A DNA stretch of 39,092 nt from the IMG/VR virus record IMGVR_UViG_3300032293_000686, positions 1 through 39,092 of that record. One strand, written 5' to 3'. The DNA is from a virus. The notes below the pieces were generated by a model, which was given only the letters and a program-made list of their open reading frames with translations, was not told the origin of the DNA and made no database searches. A program made the translations under genes and the position numbers. Position 1 is the first letter of the stretch. Each line of letters opens with the position of its first letter. This document shows positions 21,590 through 29,753 of this stretch, in pieces.

Positions 21590-21793
21590 TTATTCCGCTG
21601 AAATGGCAACGTATAGAAAAACACTCAAAAACCACCCCGCGGAACCGAAGCAAGTCGCACGAAGGCAAAAGGCGTCGTCCACTCCAGCGATGACGCAAGC
21701 AAAAAACGAGATGAAGATCAAAGCAGTTGAGACCAATCCGCTAGATCCGAATGCAAGCAGCAATCCCTCTTCGTGAGTTAGTTTTTTCTTCAT
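21590..21793 (-). CDS. Small membrane protein
   Basis: This 67-residue protein starts MKKKLTHEEG at 21793, with GGAG seven bases before the ATG, and has two hydrophobic helices (about 11-35 and 48-63) separated by a short loop with two cysteines. The frame continues open further upstream through the 46-bp repeat but without a comparable ribosome site. Two-helix membrane protein of unknown role, bracketed by both copies of the repeat. Confidence 0.55.
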   Translation of the reverse strand: MKKKLTHEEGLLLAFGSSGLVSTALIFISFFACVIAGVDDAFCLRATCFGSAGWFLSVFLYVAISAE

Positions 21794-21808
21794 GATTGCT
21801 CCGATACG

Positions 21809-21854
21809 ATTTTTCAGTCGAAAACCACGTTTGACCAATGAAAACACTGGGAAA
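21809..21854 (-). repeat. 46-bp intergenic repeat, copy 2
   Basis: This copy lies between the HExxH protein and the membrane protein. One stem base differs from copy 1 (CCAGTG-TTTT-CATTGG), so pairing is weaker. It begins immediately after the preceding stop. See copy 1. Confidence 0.6.
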
Positions 21855-22103
21855 TTATTTTCTGTAACCAAGCCGAAAAAGCACCCTCGCTAGGTCACTT
21901 GCCGTCTCTGTTATCGATTCTTCGGCCAAATCCCAGTGGCATGCATGTAGCATTTCGTGGATGAGAACGTCCAATTCCCGCTCTCCCGATAGATTGGGCT
22001 GAACGGTTATCTTTCGTTCGTCAGCGTTACATAGCCCGTCGAGTTTACGAGGTAGTTTTTCGCGTTCAATCCGCCAGTATTTCCCGCGTAGTCGGCACCG
22101 CAT
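21855..22103 (-). CDS. Compact HExxH metallopeptidase-like protein
   Basis: This 82-residue protein has HEMLH at 49-53 in a helix, the zinc-binding and catalytic motif of gluzincin or SprT-like proteases, followed by ACHWDLAEES with Glu61 or Glu62 as a possible third ligand. Its length is much below normal peptidases, but small phage versions exist. The ATG at 22103 overlaps a 12-residue frame upstream (TAATG). Could be a DNA-protein crosslink or anti-host peptidase, or an inactive binding fold. Confidence 0.65.
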   Translation of the reverse strand: MRCRLRGKYWRIEREKLPRKLDGLCNADERKITVQPNLSGERELDVLIHEMLHACHWDLAEESITETASDLARVLFRLGYRK

Positions 22104-22141
22104 TATTCGCCCCCTAGTTCGCAAAACAGGTCTTTAGGCAT
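22103..22141 (-). CDS. 12-codon micro-ORF linking two genes
   Basis: ATG at 22141 follows the phosphoesterase stop directly (TAAATG) and the frame ends in TAATG on the start of the HExxH gene. The predicted peptide is MPKDLFCELGGE. The exact fit suggests a translational coupling device, but an ORF of this length can occur by chance. Confidence 0.25.
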   Translation of the reverse strand: MPKDLFCELGGE

Positions 22142-23137
22142 TTAGCCACCTCGAACTATTCCGCCTTCGGCAATGCGTAGATTGGTCACGTCGAAGTCAC
22201 CGTTCGCCGATGTTTCGACGTATGCAAAGCCATGATTCCATCGGTTAATCCGTGCGTACTCTGCGTTGAGATCACACAAGCAACCCGTTGACCATACGAA
22301 GCATTCATCGTGGAACATGTTCGGTTCACAGTGGCCGCTAGTCTGATGAGAGTGCCCAACAAGTACCGTATGTTTGGTTCGCATCCAAGCCCCTCTAGCC
22401 GCGTTCACTGGGCTTGAGATTCCCTTGGGCAATTCGTGCCCGTGAAGTATCGGCAACTTGCCTAGCATGATTGGCCGTTGGTCTTCGACCCACTCGATGC
22501 CATGCTTGTTGAGTTGCAAGAGTTCGGGGAGTTGCAAAGGATTCAAGTCCCAAATTTCAGGAGCCTTGGCCCATACGAATTTATTCCAACGCTCTTCGTG
22601 ATTGCCCGCCTTGTAGATAATGCGAACCTTTGGGAAGCGTTTGCGGATGTGCGTTAGCGATTGATCTACCATTTCTAATTCGCGCTTCATGCCAACGCGT
22701 TCGGGATTCTTATCCCACTTGCTGGCCGCGTAGAAGTCAGCCGCATCCCCGTTGATTAGAATCGTGTCAATCTTCTTCTTTGCCAACCAACTCAACGCCG
22801 TTTCAATCGCTACGTCGCTGTGATACGGCAAGTGCAAGTCCGAGATGATCCCGCATCGCATCTTGCCCTTAATGTCGAACGTACGCCAAGGCTCTGCAAG
22901 CGATGGCGGCATTGGCGGCAATTGTCCAGCGATGCCCTTGGATCTAGGTTGCGTTGCCCAGCTCTTGGCACGCTTGCCAGTTGCACCACGAATCAACCTG
23001 ATTGACGATCTAGCCGACTCAACGCTAAACGCTTCGGGATGCTCCTTCGCAAGCCTCTTCGCTAACGTTAAATTTGCCGTTTCTGGAAACTTGCTGCAAA
23101 GTGCTTCAGCCCATTCCCTCGCCTTGCTCCGTGCCAT
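22142..23137 (-). CDS. Calcineurin-like metallophosphoesterase
   Basis: This 331-residue enzyme has all motifs of the family in order: DLH in GIISDLHLPYH, NGDAAD, GNHEERW, HGH in ILHGHELPKG, and GHSH in VLVGHSHQ. These bind two metals and cleave phosphate esters, in phages possibly nucleotides or nucleic-acid ends. The N-terminal 65 residues are basic and helical, perhaps DNA-binding. The ATG at 23137 has GGAGG seven bases upstream and is preferred over the GTG at 23140. Confidence 0.9.
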   Translation of the reverse strand: MARSKAREWAEALCSKFPETANLTLAKRLAKEHPEAFSVESARSSIRLIRGATGKRAKSWATQPRSKGIAGQLPPMPPSLAEPWRTFDIKGKMRCGIISDLHLPYHSDVAIETALSWLAKKKIDTILINGDAADFYAASKWDKNPERVGMKRELEMVDQSLTHIRKRFPKVRIIYKAGNHEERWNKFVWAKAPEIWDLNPLQLPELLQLNKHGIEWVEDQRPIMLGKLPILHGHELPKGISSPVNAARGAWMRTKHTVLVGHSHQTSGHCEPNMFHDECFVWSTGCLCDLNAEYARINRWNHGFAYVETSANGDFDVTNLRIAEGGIVRGG

Positions 23138-23243
23138 CACTCCGCCTCCAAATTGCGTCAGCCTCTTCGACGGTCAACTCGGCTTTTCCGAGCTTGCGGT
23201 TTACCCAGTTATGTAGATTGTAGCCCCAAAGCCAATAGGCTGT
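23106..23243 (-). pseudogene. Orphan HNxVN-type module after the glycosyltransferase stop
   Basis: Directly after the glycosyltransferase TAA, the same frame stays open for 45 codons and encodes YWLWGYNLHNWVNRKLGK, then ELTVEEADAIWRR. This closely resembles the segment at residues 82-107 of the same glycosyltransferase (WHNKVNRKLETNELSIDEA and on). There is no start codon before the conserved part. It is either the truncated C-terminus of a once longer protein, a remnant of a duplicated gene, or a read-through domain. Confidence 0.5.
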
Positions 23244-24242
23244 TTACGCTAGCCCTTTTGACTTCCATGCTTCGACGACTCGCTTTGCGTTCGCTAGCTT
23301 CTCATTCGACCCTGCAAAGTGAACGATGTAAGCATCGTTGATCCGATTCCAAAAACCAGGGAAGTAAATCTGCCAGTTCATCCGTGAATCGAGTTCTTCA
23401 TAGCCAAGCCTAAACGCCGACTGCTCAACGTAGAACTGCTCGGAAGTGTGATTCGTGTTAAGAGTTCGCGGAGGCTGCGCCCAAACTTCGGCGTGTGATT
23501 GTTTGCAATATACAACGCCAGAGTTTAACGCAACGTCTTTTTGCTCAAATTGCTCGTTGGCACTACGCCCAACAACTTCACGCTGCGAGGATATCCAATC
23601 GCGTTCTTTGTGATACTGCCAGTCGTCGTGTATTAGCAATCCGGCATTGCCGCCAAATAGACATGGAGCATCATTACGTATTAAGCAATCCGCATCAACG
23701 AACAAAGTCTCTTCGTATTGCTGAGCAAAATGCAACGCTCTGAACTTCTCGAATCCCCACCACAGTTCCGTCTGGTTCGTCAATTCGATGTAGTCAGCAT
23801 CGTTTCGCAATGCGTACAACTGCAAATATGGCCGCGTAAAATCAAGCAATGATCGAAACGCCTTGCCGATTGCAATCGTCACTAAGCATCTCGTACGCTG
23901 CGTTTTCGGTCTTTGGTGACGCCATAGCAACAGAGCCTCATCTATGCTTAACTCATTCGTTTCCAGTTTGCGGTTAACTTTGTTGTGCCATTCAATCCCA
24001 CGAACAAAAAATGCTTCTGGGCTTGTAAAGTCTGGCGGTAGCTCTTCTTCAATCTTTGCGAAACTAGCAGCGCACGAGCAACCGACTGTCGGTATATGTC
24101 GCTTCCACTCGGTAAAAAAATCCGGCGTAGGATTTTGCTCCAGATGAAGCCTAGACCACACTGGAAGCGTCAACGATCTAACGTGCGTATCCTGTTTGCT
24201 TGACGGATCAATCGGCAATCCGTTGACGGTAATCTTTACCAC
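23244..24242 (-). CDS. Glycosyltransferase, DXD type, with N-terminal Cys/HNxVN module
   Basis: This 332-residue protein has a sugar-nucleotide type DXD motif, FVDADCLI with Asp183 and Asp185, followed by GGNAGLLIHDDWQ and NSGVVYCKQSHAEVW, the layout of GT8-like enzymes. Before it lies a helical module with CSC at 55-57 and WHNKVNRKL at 85-93, reminiscent of the CxxC and HNxVN motifs of sulfhydryl-oxidase folds. I choose the GTG at 24242, which overlaps the stop of the Cys-rich tail gene; the frame is open further upstream. Its place in the tail module suggests it glycosylates virion proteins or host receptors. Substrate unknown. Confidence 0.75.
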   Translation of the reverse strand: MVKITVNGLPIDPSSKQDTHVRSLTLPVWSRLHLEQNPTPDFFTEWKRHIPTVGCSCAASFAKIEEELPPDFTSPEAFFVRGIEWHNKVNRKLETNELSIDEALLLWRHQRPKTQRTRCLVTIAIGKAFRSLLDFTRPYLQLYALRNDADYIELTNQTELWWGFEKFRALHFAQQYEETLFVDADCLIRNDAPCLFGGNAGLLIHDDWQYHKERDWISSQREVVGRSANEQFEQKDVALNSGVVYCKQSHAEVWAQPPRTLNTNHTSEQFYVEQSAFRLGYEELDSRMNWQIYFPGFWNRINDAYIVHFAGSNEKLANAKRVVEAWKSKGLA

Positions 24243-25300
24243 GACAGAATCCACTTCTTTCCAGCCATAAAGGGGATAGAGATACTCCAAGTATTGCAAA
24301 CCTCAGTAGCCGCAGGATCAAGCTCTAAGCATGTATTGTCGTCGCAATTACCTTCGACCACTAGTGCCAATTCAGAATCGCAACTACAACGGAATGTTTC
24401 ATCGTTGTAGTTTTCATCCTTTCCGCCGAAAAACTTTCGCGTTGGGCTAGGCCAATCCTTGCAGCACTCAACGTCCTGGCCGGCGATAGGGCTATCAAAG
24501 TCTACGTAGATTTGAGTCGGGTCAAGTGGATTGTTCTTCAATGTCTTGACTACTCGTGACCTCGTAATGCACTTCGTGTAGTAGGTCACAACAGGATTCC
24601 CGCCGATCCCAGTTGCAATCGGATCATAGCTAGGGTCAAGCGCCGCAGGATAGGCATCAACGCCATCGCAAGCCGTCCCGCTTCCAGCAGCGGCAAGGCT
24701 CAATTCAGAAGCCCATTCGTATATAGTGATGACGTACAAAACGTCCATCGTTGCCGTAACCAGATAGCCGCATTCATCCAAGTCCATATCACCGACTTCT
24801 GAATTGCAAGCCTCGTTTGGTATCTTGCATCGAGCGATATTTACTTTGAGATTTTGAAGTCCGTACTTAACCCTCGCTTGGGTTTGAAGCCTTAAGCAAT
24901 AGTCTCGCGTTCCGATCCCAGGGAAGAATTTAGTTCCTGAACATTGGCTTTCTTCGATGATTACCCATTCTGTATCATTTGTGTATTCAAACGCATACCC
25001 GTACGGATAAAAATCTTTGTATTCGATCCAGCATGACATATCCTCGTCATTGTCAAACGACTGACATTCCGAGCATGCCGGAAAGTAATCAGACTGCAAG
25101 TCAACGCTTAGAATCGAGTTGTCTAAGTTGAATTCGGTAATCTGCCAGTTTAGTTTTTGGCGAACCGTATCGACGCATTGAGAAGGTACACCAGGCGGGA
25201 GATCGGCAAAGAATCGACAATAGTAATCCGGCAAGTCAGGCATTTCACCCGCTCCACAGCAACAGCATCCACCGTTACAACACTTGCCAATCGTGCCCAT
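24236..25300 (-). CDS. Cysteine-rich putative tail tip protein
   Basis: This 354-residue protein contains 25 cysteines, starting with KCCNGGCCCCG in the first 17 residues. The rest is beta-rich with regularly spaced cysteines, many acidic residues and aromatic positions, and no enzyme motif. It follows the tape measure and two distal tail genes, so it probably belongs to the tail tip. Disulfides or metal clusters may stabilise it. ATG with GGGAGC upstream. Family name not known to me. Confidence 0.6.
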   Translation of the reverse strand: MGTIGKCCNGGCCCCGAGEMPDLPDYYCRFFADLPPGVPSQCVDTVRQKLNWQITEFNLDNSILSVDLQSDYFPACSECQSFDNDEDMSCWIEYKDFYPYGYAFEYTNDTEWVIIEESQCSGTKFFPGIGTRDYCLRLQTQARVKYGLQNLKVNIARCKIPNEACNSEVGDMDLDECGYLVTATMDVLYVITIYEWASELSLAAAGSGTACDGVDAYPAALDPSYDPIATGIGGNPVVTYYTKCITRSRVVKTLKNNPLDPTQIYVDFDSPIAGQDVECCKDWPSPTRKFFGGKDENYNDETFRCSCDSELALVVEGNCDDNTCLELDPAATEVCNTWSISIPFMAGKKWILSW

Positions 25301-25309
25301 GCTTGCTCC

Positions 25310-25639
25310 CTAGCAAACCTCGACCGCCAAAAATCTATTACCTACTCTAAACAGCATAACCCAAGCATCATCTAGTATTCGAGTCCCTGGGTTTAGCACG
25401 TCTACGCCATACATGGCCGTTGCGACTCCAGCATCGTCAATGCGTTGCACAACCGCTTGCCCCGTTCCGAGCGTCGTGCCTGACCTCGCTGTAATTGATC
25501 CGTCAGTAATTGCCAACAAGCAATCCGCTGCTTGCTGAACCGAATCGCCATTGCCTCCACTGCTAATCTTACCACCGATCATTCGCAGAATTTCGGTGGA
25601 GTCCGCGTCGTTAAAAGCATAAAGCACTTCATCAGGCAT
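25310..25639 (-). CDS. Hypothetical distal tail protein
   Basis: This 109-residue protein starts at an ATG overlapping the stop of the gene before it (TGATG). It is beta-rich with GGKISSGGNGDSV and ends in a hydrophobic strand plus Cys. Located between two presumed tail tip proteins, it is probably a small structural or connector component. Family not recognised. Confidence 0.5.
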   Translation of the reverse strand: MPDEVLYAFNDADSTEILRMIGGKISSGGNGDSVQQAADCLLAITDGSITARSGTTLGTGQAVVQRIDDAGVATAMYGVDVLNPGTRILDDAWVMLFRVGNRFLAVEVC

Positions 25640-26523
25640 CAGGATGTCCTTATGAAGGATGAGAAGTTGATTTCCTTTTTACACCTAAAAGTAAGCGTTG
25701 CCGGGTCGCTTGCTTTCGCTCCGGTCGTGCCGTCAAGCCCGCCTATGATCCCAAAGGTATTGGTATCGTCCATGTACCGCTTTAGCTCTGCACCGTCTTT
25801 GTAATACGGCCCTACGTCAAGCCTCAGTTCATCGTGCTTATCTGGGTCGTATGTCACCTTGTACTTGACCCGCCACGCTGCGAAGCCTGCGTACGATCCT
25901 AGCTCAGCCTCGACCACTTCGAGAAGCAATGTTCTAGCGTCGAAGACCTGCCCGATAGCGTCAAAGGAAGCGCTATTCACAGTGTCGTTTCGATCTAAAA
26001 ACACTTTGAGTTTTTGCGAAGCGTCTTCAAACTGCACGAAGGAAAACTGGCAAAGTGATCGGGTCTCAGTCAGTGGCGAATCGAATGGAGTGCCCGCTGA
26101 GTTGACGGGTTTTTTAGCCGTCGGCGTAGTTCGATCTGCGACTAGTACCCGCTCCTTGGTAACAAACGAATCGATCTTAAACACCGGCACCCACGTTGTG
26201 GGGTCTGGGGAGTCTGGATTCTCTTGCGACTGCTTTTGCTCTTCGGTGCCCGTTTGAAACTTCGCATCGACAGTCCAATAGAGCGGATGCTTTTCGTCAC
26301 GCTCGGCGGTCAAGTCATCGCATACCAAGCCTAGCGGCCCATACAGCAACCCGACGCGGGGCAAGCCTGGAGTTTCAGTCAGCACCGATAGACGCGAAGT
26401 AGACTTATCATCCGTCTTGACGCGAAAACTCCACGCCTCACCGAAGACTAGCGAAAAGCCTTGCCCCTTGCGAACAAATCCGCTGCCCTTGCGTAACTCA
26501 TTGCCGACTAACTCATTCGCCAT
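25639..26523 (-). CDS. Putative minor tail protein
   Basis: This 294-residue protein lies directly after the tape measure, where siphoviruses place the distal tail protein. It is beta-rich, with GQGFSLVFGEAWSFRVKTDD near the N-terminus and a C-terminal GLDGTTGAKASDPATLTFRC, and has no enzyme motif. ATG with GGAGG upstream. Distal tail or baseplate role is inferred from position; the family is not recognised. Confidence 0.55.
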   Translation of the reverse strand: MANELVGNELRKGSGFVRKGQGFSLVFGEAWSFRVKTDDKSTSRLSVLTETPGLPRVGLLYGPLGLVCDDLTAERDEKHPLYWTVDAKFQTGTEEQKQSQENPDSPDPTTWVPVFKIDSFVTKERVLVADRTTPTAKKPVNSAGTPFDSPLTETRSLCQFSFVQFEDASQKLKVFLDRNDTVNSASFDAIGQVFDARTLLLEVVEAELGSYAGFAAWRVKYKVTYDPDKHDELRLDVGPYYKDGAELKRYMDDTNTFGIIGGLDGTTGAKASDPATLTFRCKKEINFSSFIRTS

Positions 26524-26528
26524 CGTGA

Positions 26529-28760
26529 CTACCTCCTAAAAGCGATTCGCGGTGCATTCTCGGCAAGTAGCGTTTGCTTCTTGGTTTCCGCTAGCAAGTC
26601 CTCTGCGAGTTTCTTTTGCTCGGCTTGCTGCTTGCTCTTTGCGTTCTCTTGTTGCATGAAGGTGAACGCTTCCTTAGTCCCTGCCTTGAGTGTCGGTGCG
26701 ATGTTCTTGGCAATCTCTTCGCCTACTCCAGTGAACTTATCCGCTGCCCCTTGTCGGCTTTGTTGCTGTGCTTCAAACGCTGATCGTGCAAAGATAGATT
26801 GCTCTGCCATCGCTGCCCGTTTGCGGATTCCTTCCTTTTGCTTCTCGTTGTCGCCAGCCTCTGCGAGTTGCCGCCTAAACACTTCGTCAAGCGTTGCGTA
26901 CTCTTTGCGTAACGAGTCACTAGATAGAAAATTCTTCTCTTTCATCGCTGCGACTTGCTTTTCAATTTCAAGTTGCTTGTTAGCCGCTTCTACGGATGCG
27001 TGTATCGCGTTCAGTTCATTTAGCCGCTTAGTTTCTTCCATGTCCATCAATGCGGCTTGGGCTTGCATCCTCTCGCCTTCCGTCATCTGAAAGGTATCGT
27101 CGAACAACTTCGCTTTGTCGTAGTTCTCGGCACCCATGCCCGCCTTGCGTCGCTCTTCGCTGATCTGGTTGATGCGACTAGCAAACGCTGAACGCTCGCT
27201 TTCCATCTTTCGATTGTCAAACTCAATCGCCTCTTTAGATGCTTTAGCGGCTCGCTCCCGCTCATCCGCAATCTGCTTCGACAGTCTAGCCCTTTCGCGT
27301 TCCTGATCTGCCATTCGCTTTTCTATGCGTTCAGACTCGGCGTAGATTTCTTTTTCTTGTTGCGTCAACTCCTTCTTTTGCTTTGATGCTTCGACTAGCG
27401 AAAGGATGCCATCGAGGGCCTTGTCTACACCCGGCTTAATTTCACGCTCGCCGATTGCCGTTACGAACTGCTTAAACTCGCTCTGCAACTTCGACATCTT
27501 AACCGATGTAGTCGTTGCCATCTTTTCATTCATGCCGTAAAACAGCCCGCCTTTTTTCGCGGCGTTTTCAAATGCCGTTGCTACCATCTCGGCACTGATC
27601 GACCCTTCCTCCATCCGCTTGCGTAGCTCTGCCATGCTAACGCCGGTATCCTTGCTAATCTGCTGCAAGGGATTGAAACCAGCGTTGACAAGTTGCAAGA
27701 CTTCTTGCCCTGTCAATTTCCCCGCGGCTTGCACCTGCCCGAACGCTAACGCCATCGCCTGAAAGCGTTGAGCATTGCCCATTGATATTTCAGACATGGA
27801 CTCCATAACCGGCACAACGTTTCGTACACTCACTCCAAATTGCATTAACGTCTTGGAAGCGTCTTGGAAGTCAGTTGCGCTCAGTGCCGATGCTTGATCC
27901 AAGCGGATAAACTCCGCCATCAGTTTTTTAGTTGCCTCTTCCGATTGCGTGAAAACAGTTATCTGCGCCCTGACTTGCTCGACTTGCATAGCAAGCCCCA
28001 TAGCATGCTTGCCGAAGTCGGTAAGCCCCTTAACCGCTCCGAGTGCAGCACCCGCGACGGCTAAACCGCTTATCGCTGATGTGGCTTTATTAATCGCAAC
28101 TGGTGCCGATGCTCCAAAACTATTCGTTGCGTCTGACTGCCTGCGAATGCCTTCGAGGTACGTTTGGAAGTTCGCTTGTCTTGCGTCTTCGGCTTGCTTG
28201 GCTTTTAACTTTGCGTCGGCTAGTTTACGCTCTGAGTTTGCCGCCCTGTCCGCATACATTGCCGCTAGACCATGCTTCTTTGCGAGCATGTCAACTGCTA
28301 GATTGTATTGCGTTGCGTCAATCTTCCCTTGCTGGAACTGCGAGTCAAGGAACTTGACGTCGTTCGCCATCTTTTGAACTGGCGTGAGTGAAGCACTGAC
28401 GATTAACCCAAGCCGCTGAGCCTCTGCCGCTAATGCTTTTTCGGACTCCGCTGCTTTCCTTGACGCCTCTGCTAGTTTCTCTTCTGCCTTTGCTGCGTTC
28501 TCGGCATACGTCGCAGTCAATCCGTGCTTCTTGGCTAGATTGTCAATCGTGCGATTGTAAGCATCCGCCGTAAGCCCACCCGCCGCGAATGCCCTGTCGA
28601 GTAATGCGACATCCTTCGCCATCTTTTGCATCGGAGTTTCCGACGCTCTTACCGCCCTAGCAATAGAGTTCAATTCATGGCGTGCAAACTCACCATTCTT
28701 TTTGAGTTCCTCAATCTTCAAACCAATTGAGATGTTAGCGACGTTTACAGTAGTTGCCAT
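26529..28760 (-). CDS. Tail tape measure protein
   Basis: This 743-residue protein sets tail length and is ejected with DNA. The N-terminal part holds two copies of a 63-residue helical repeat (about 42-104 and 124-190) with the pattern QKMAxDVxxLD and LAKKHGL. Residues about 220-420 match the tape-measure core of HK97-like phages (FGQVQAAGKLTGQEVLQLVN, SISAEMVATAFENAAKKGG), and the rest is a long charged coiled coil ending in a basic tail. At about 0.15 nm per residue it predicts a tail near 110 nm. It starts at an ATG that follows the frameshift gene directly. Confidence 0.92.
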   Translation of the reverse strand: MATTVNVANISIGLKIEELKKNGEFARHELNSIARAVRASETPMQKMAKDVALLDRAFAAGGLTADAYNRTIDNLAKKHGLTATYAENAAKAEEKLAEASRKAAESEKALAAEAQRLGLIVSASLTPVQKMANDVKFLDSQFQQGKIDATQYNLAVDMLAKKHGLAAMYADRAANSERKLADAKLKAKQAEDARQANFQTYLEGIRRQSDATNSFGASAPVAINKATSAISGLAVAGAALGAVKGLTDFGKHAMGLAMQVEQVRAQITVFTQSEEATKKLMAEFIRLDQASALSATDFQDASKTLMQFGVSVRNVVPVMESMSEISMGNAQRFQAMALAFGQVQAAGKLTGQEVLQLVNAGFNPLQQISKDTGVSMAELRKRMEEGSISAEMVATAFENAAKKGGLFYGMNEKMATTTSVKMSKLQSEFKQFVTAIGEREIKPGVDKALDGILSLVEASKQKKELTQQEKEIYAESERIEKRMADQERERARLSKQIADERERAAKASKEAIEFDNRKMESERSAFASRINQISEERRKAGMGAENYDKAKLFDDTFQMTEGERMQAQAALMDMEETKRLNELNAIHASVEAANKQLEIEKQVAAMKEKNFLSSDSLRKEYATLDEVFRRQLAEAGDNEKQKEGIRKRAAMAEQSIFARSAFEAQQQSRQGAADKFTGVGEEIAKNIAPTLKAGTKEAFTFMQQENAKSKQQAEQKKLAEDLLAETKKQTLLAENAPRIAFRR

Positions 28761-29446
28761 TTACTTCGCTCCTAATCCAAACATCGCTTTTACCTGTCCT
28801 GCCATTTGCGTCGATGCTTTAGCGGCTTGCTTTAGCATCGTTTTTGAGCTCCGTTTTGGCCGTCTGTAGCGACTCGGCATAAAGTCAGCTACATCGGGCA
28901 TCTCTTGACCTGCTCTAGCGTATAGTGGCAAGTTGATAGCGTGGACGATGGACGCGGTTTGCTCCCACTCTTCGCCTATCGGCTCGATGGAATCAAATGC
29001 AATCCACTGATTTAACGCTCCCGATGGCAGGCTCTTAATCCATGCCATCGGGTCAACAATCCCCCAACGCAACGCAAGCCGGAATGCGATTGTTAGCCGC
29101 CGGTTGCGTCTGATTTTTTTGCTAGTGCTTCGATCTCGCCTGCGTCGTATTCGGATAGCTTCAAGGCTTGCTCGTAAAGGCTCCCGATGATTGACTTAGG
29201 CAAGGGCTTAAGCGTGTCAGAATCCTTTACGATCCGTTCGCCATCGCTACCCACCAAGCAGTACGACACAAGCAAACGCCGATGCTTCGCAAAATCGAAC
29301 TTCTCGCCCGACTGCATTGAGACTTCCATGTCCGCTGCATCAGACTCGCATAACTCCCGAAGCGTAAACACTTCCGAACCGATACGAACCTCGATTGTGC
29401 GAAGTGGACGCGATGCCGCTGCTAGAAACCGATCCAGTTCACTCAT
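28761..29446 (-). CDS. Tail assembly chaperone fusion made by -1 frameshift
   Basis: The downstream frame (28761-29114) has no ATG or GTG start and is joined to the upstream chaperone by a -1 shift at A-AAA-AAA (29120-29114). The fusion is 228 residues: 111 from the first frame, then IRRNRRLTIAFRLALRWG and a C-terminal domain with SGALNQWIAFDSIEPIGEEW and a PDVADFMP end, which match the DUF4035/gpGT-type tail assembly protein. As in lambda gpG/gpGT, the short and long forms should both be made and bind the tape measure during assembly. Confidence 0.85.
29093..29446 (-). CDS. Tail assembly chaperone, short form (gpG-like)
   Basis: This 117-residue protein is the unshifted product. It begins MSELDRFLAAA at an ATG overlapping the stop of the previous gene and ends KKSDATGG just after the slippery heptamer. 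Predicted strands and helices (TIEVRIGSEVFTLREL, then an acidic helix) resemble small chaperones between the tail tube and tape measure genes. An in-frame start 14 codons earlier has no advantage. Confidence 0.8.
   Translation of the reverse strand: MSELDRFLAAASRPLRTIEVRIGSEVFTLRELCESDAADMEVSMQSGEKFDFAKHRRLLVSYCLVGSDGERIVKDSDTLKPLPKSIIGSLYEQALKLSEYDAGEIEALAKKSDATGG
29114..29120 (-). promoter_or_regulatory. Slippery heptamer for -1 ribosomal frameshift
   Basis: Seven consecutive A residues on the minus strand lie in the X XXY YYZ phase of the chaperone frame (GCA AAA AAA TCA). The -1 frame is open from here to 28761 and encodes the conserved C-terminal domain. The zero-frame stop is 19 bases downstream. 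Confidence 0.85.
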
Positions 29447-29741
29447 CGTCTTCCTCCTCCTCGATGATTCGCTTTGCTTCCTCGACAAATTGCCGAGAGA
29501 ATTGCTCAGGCGGCTCGATATCGATCTGATAACCCAAAGCGTTCATCGCTTGCATCTCAATCGATGCCATTTCGCCTTCGGTCAGATACTCATGCGGGAA
29601 GTTAAACAACGCTTGTAGTTGCACCTTCTCGCCATGTGGCAAGTAGCCCACCAAGACTCCATCGAATAGCACCTGAAACTGTGCCAACGGAACATCGACC
29701 CCGTCGGCTCTCGTACCAAATTGTTGCTTTAGAGCAAACAT
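29439..29741 (-). CDS. Hypothetical tail assembly protein
   Basis: This 100-residue protein has a beta-rich first half, a helical second half and an acidic C-terminus (EEEEDDE). It lies between the tail tube and chaperone genes, with AGAGG before the ATG. It may be a tail chaperone or a tube-associated protein. Family not recognised. Confidence 0.55.
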   Translation of the reverse strand: MFALKQQFGTRADGVDVPLAQFQVLFDGVLVGYLPHGEKVQLQALFNFPHEYLTEGEMASIEMQAMNALGYQIDIEPPEQFSRQFVEEAKRIIEEEEDDE

Positions 29742-29753
29742 AAAAACCTCTTA

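Noticed and set aside
24243-24299. Upstream extension of the glycosyltransferase frame
   Set aside because: It lies wholly inside the Cys-rich tail gene, and the GTG at 24242 overlaps that gene's stop in the style of neighbouring genes.
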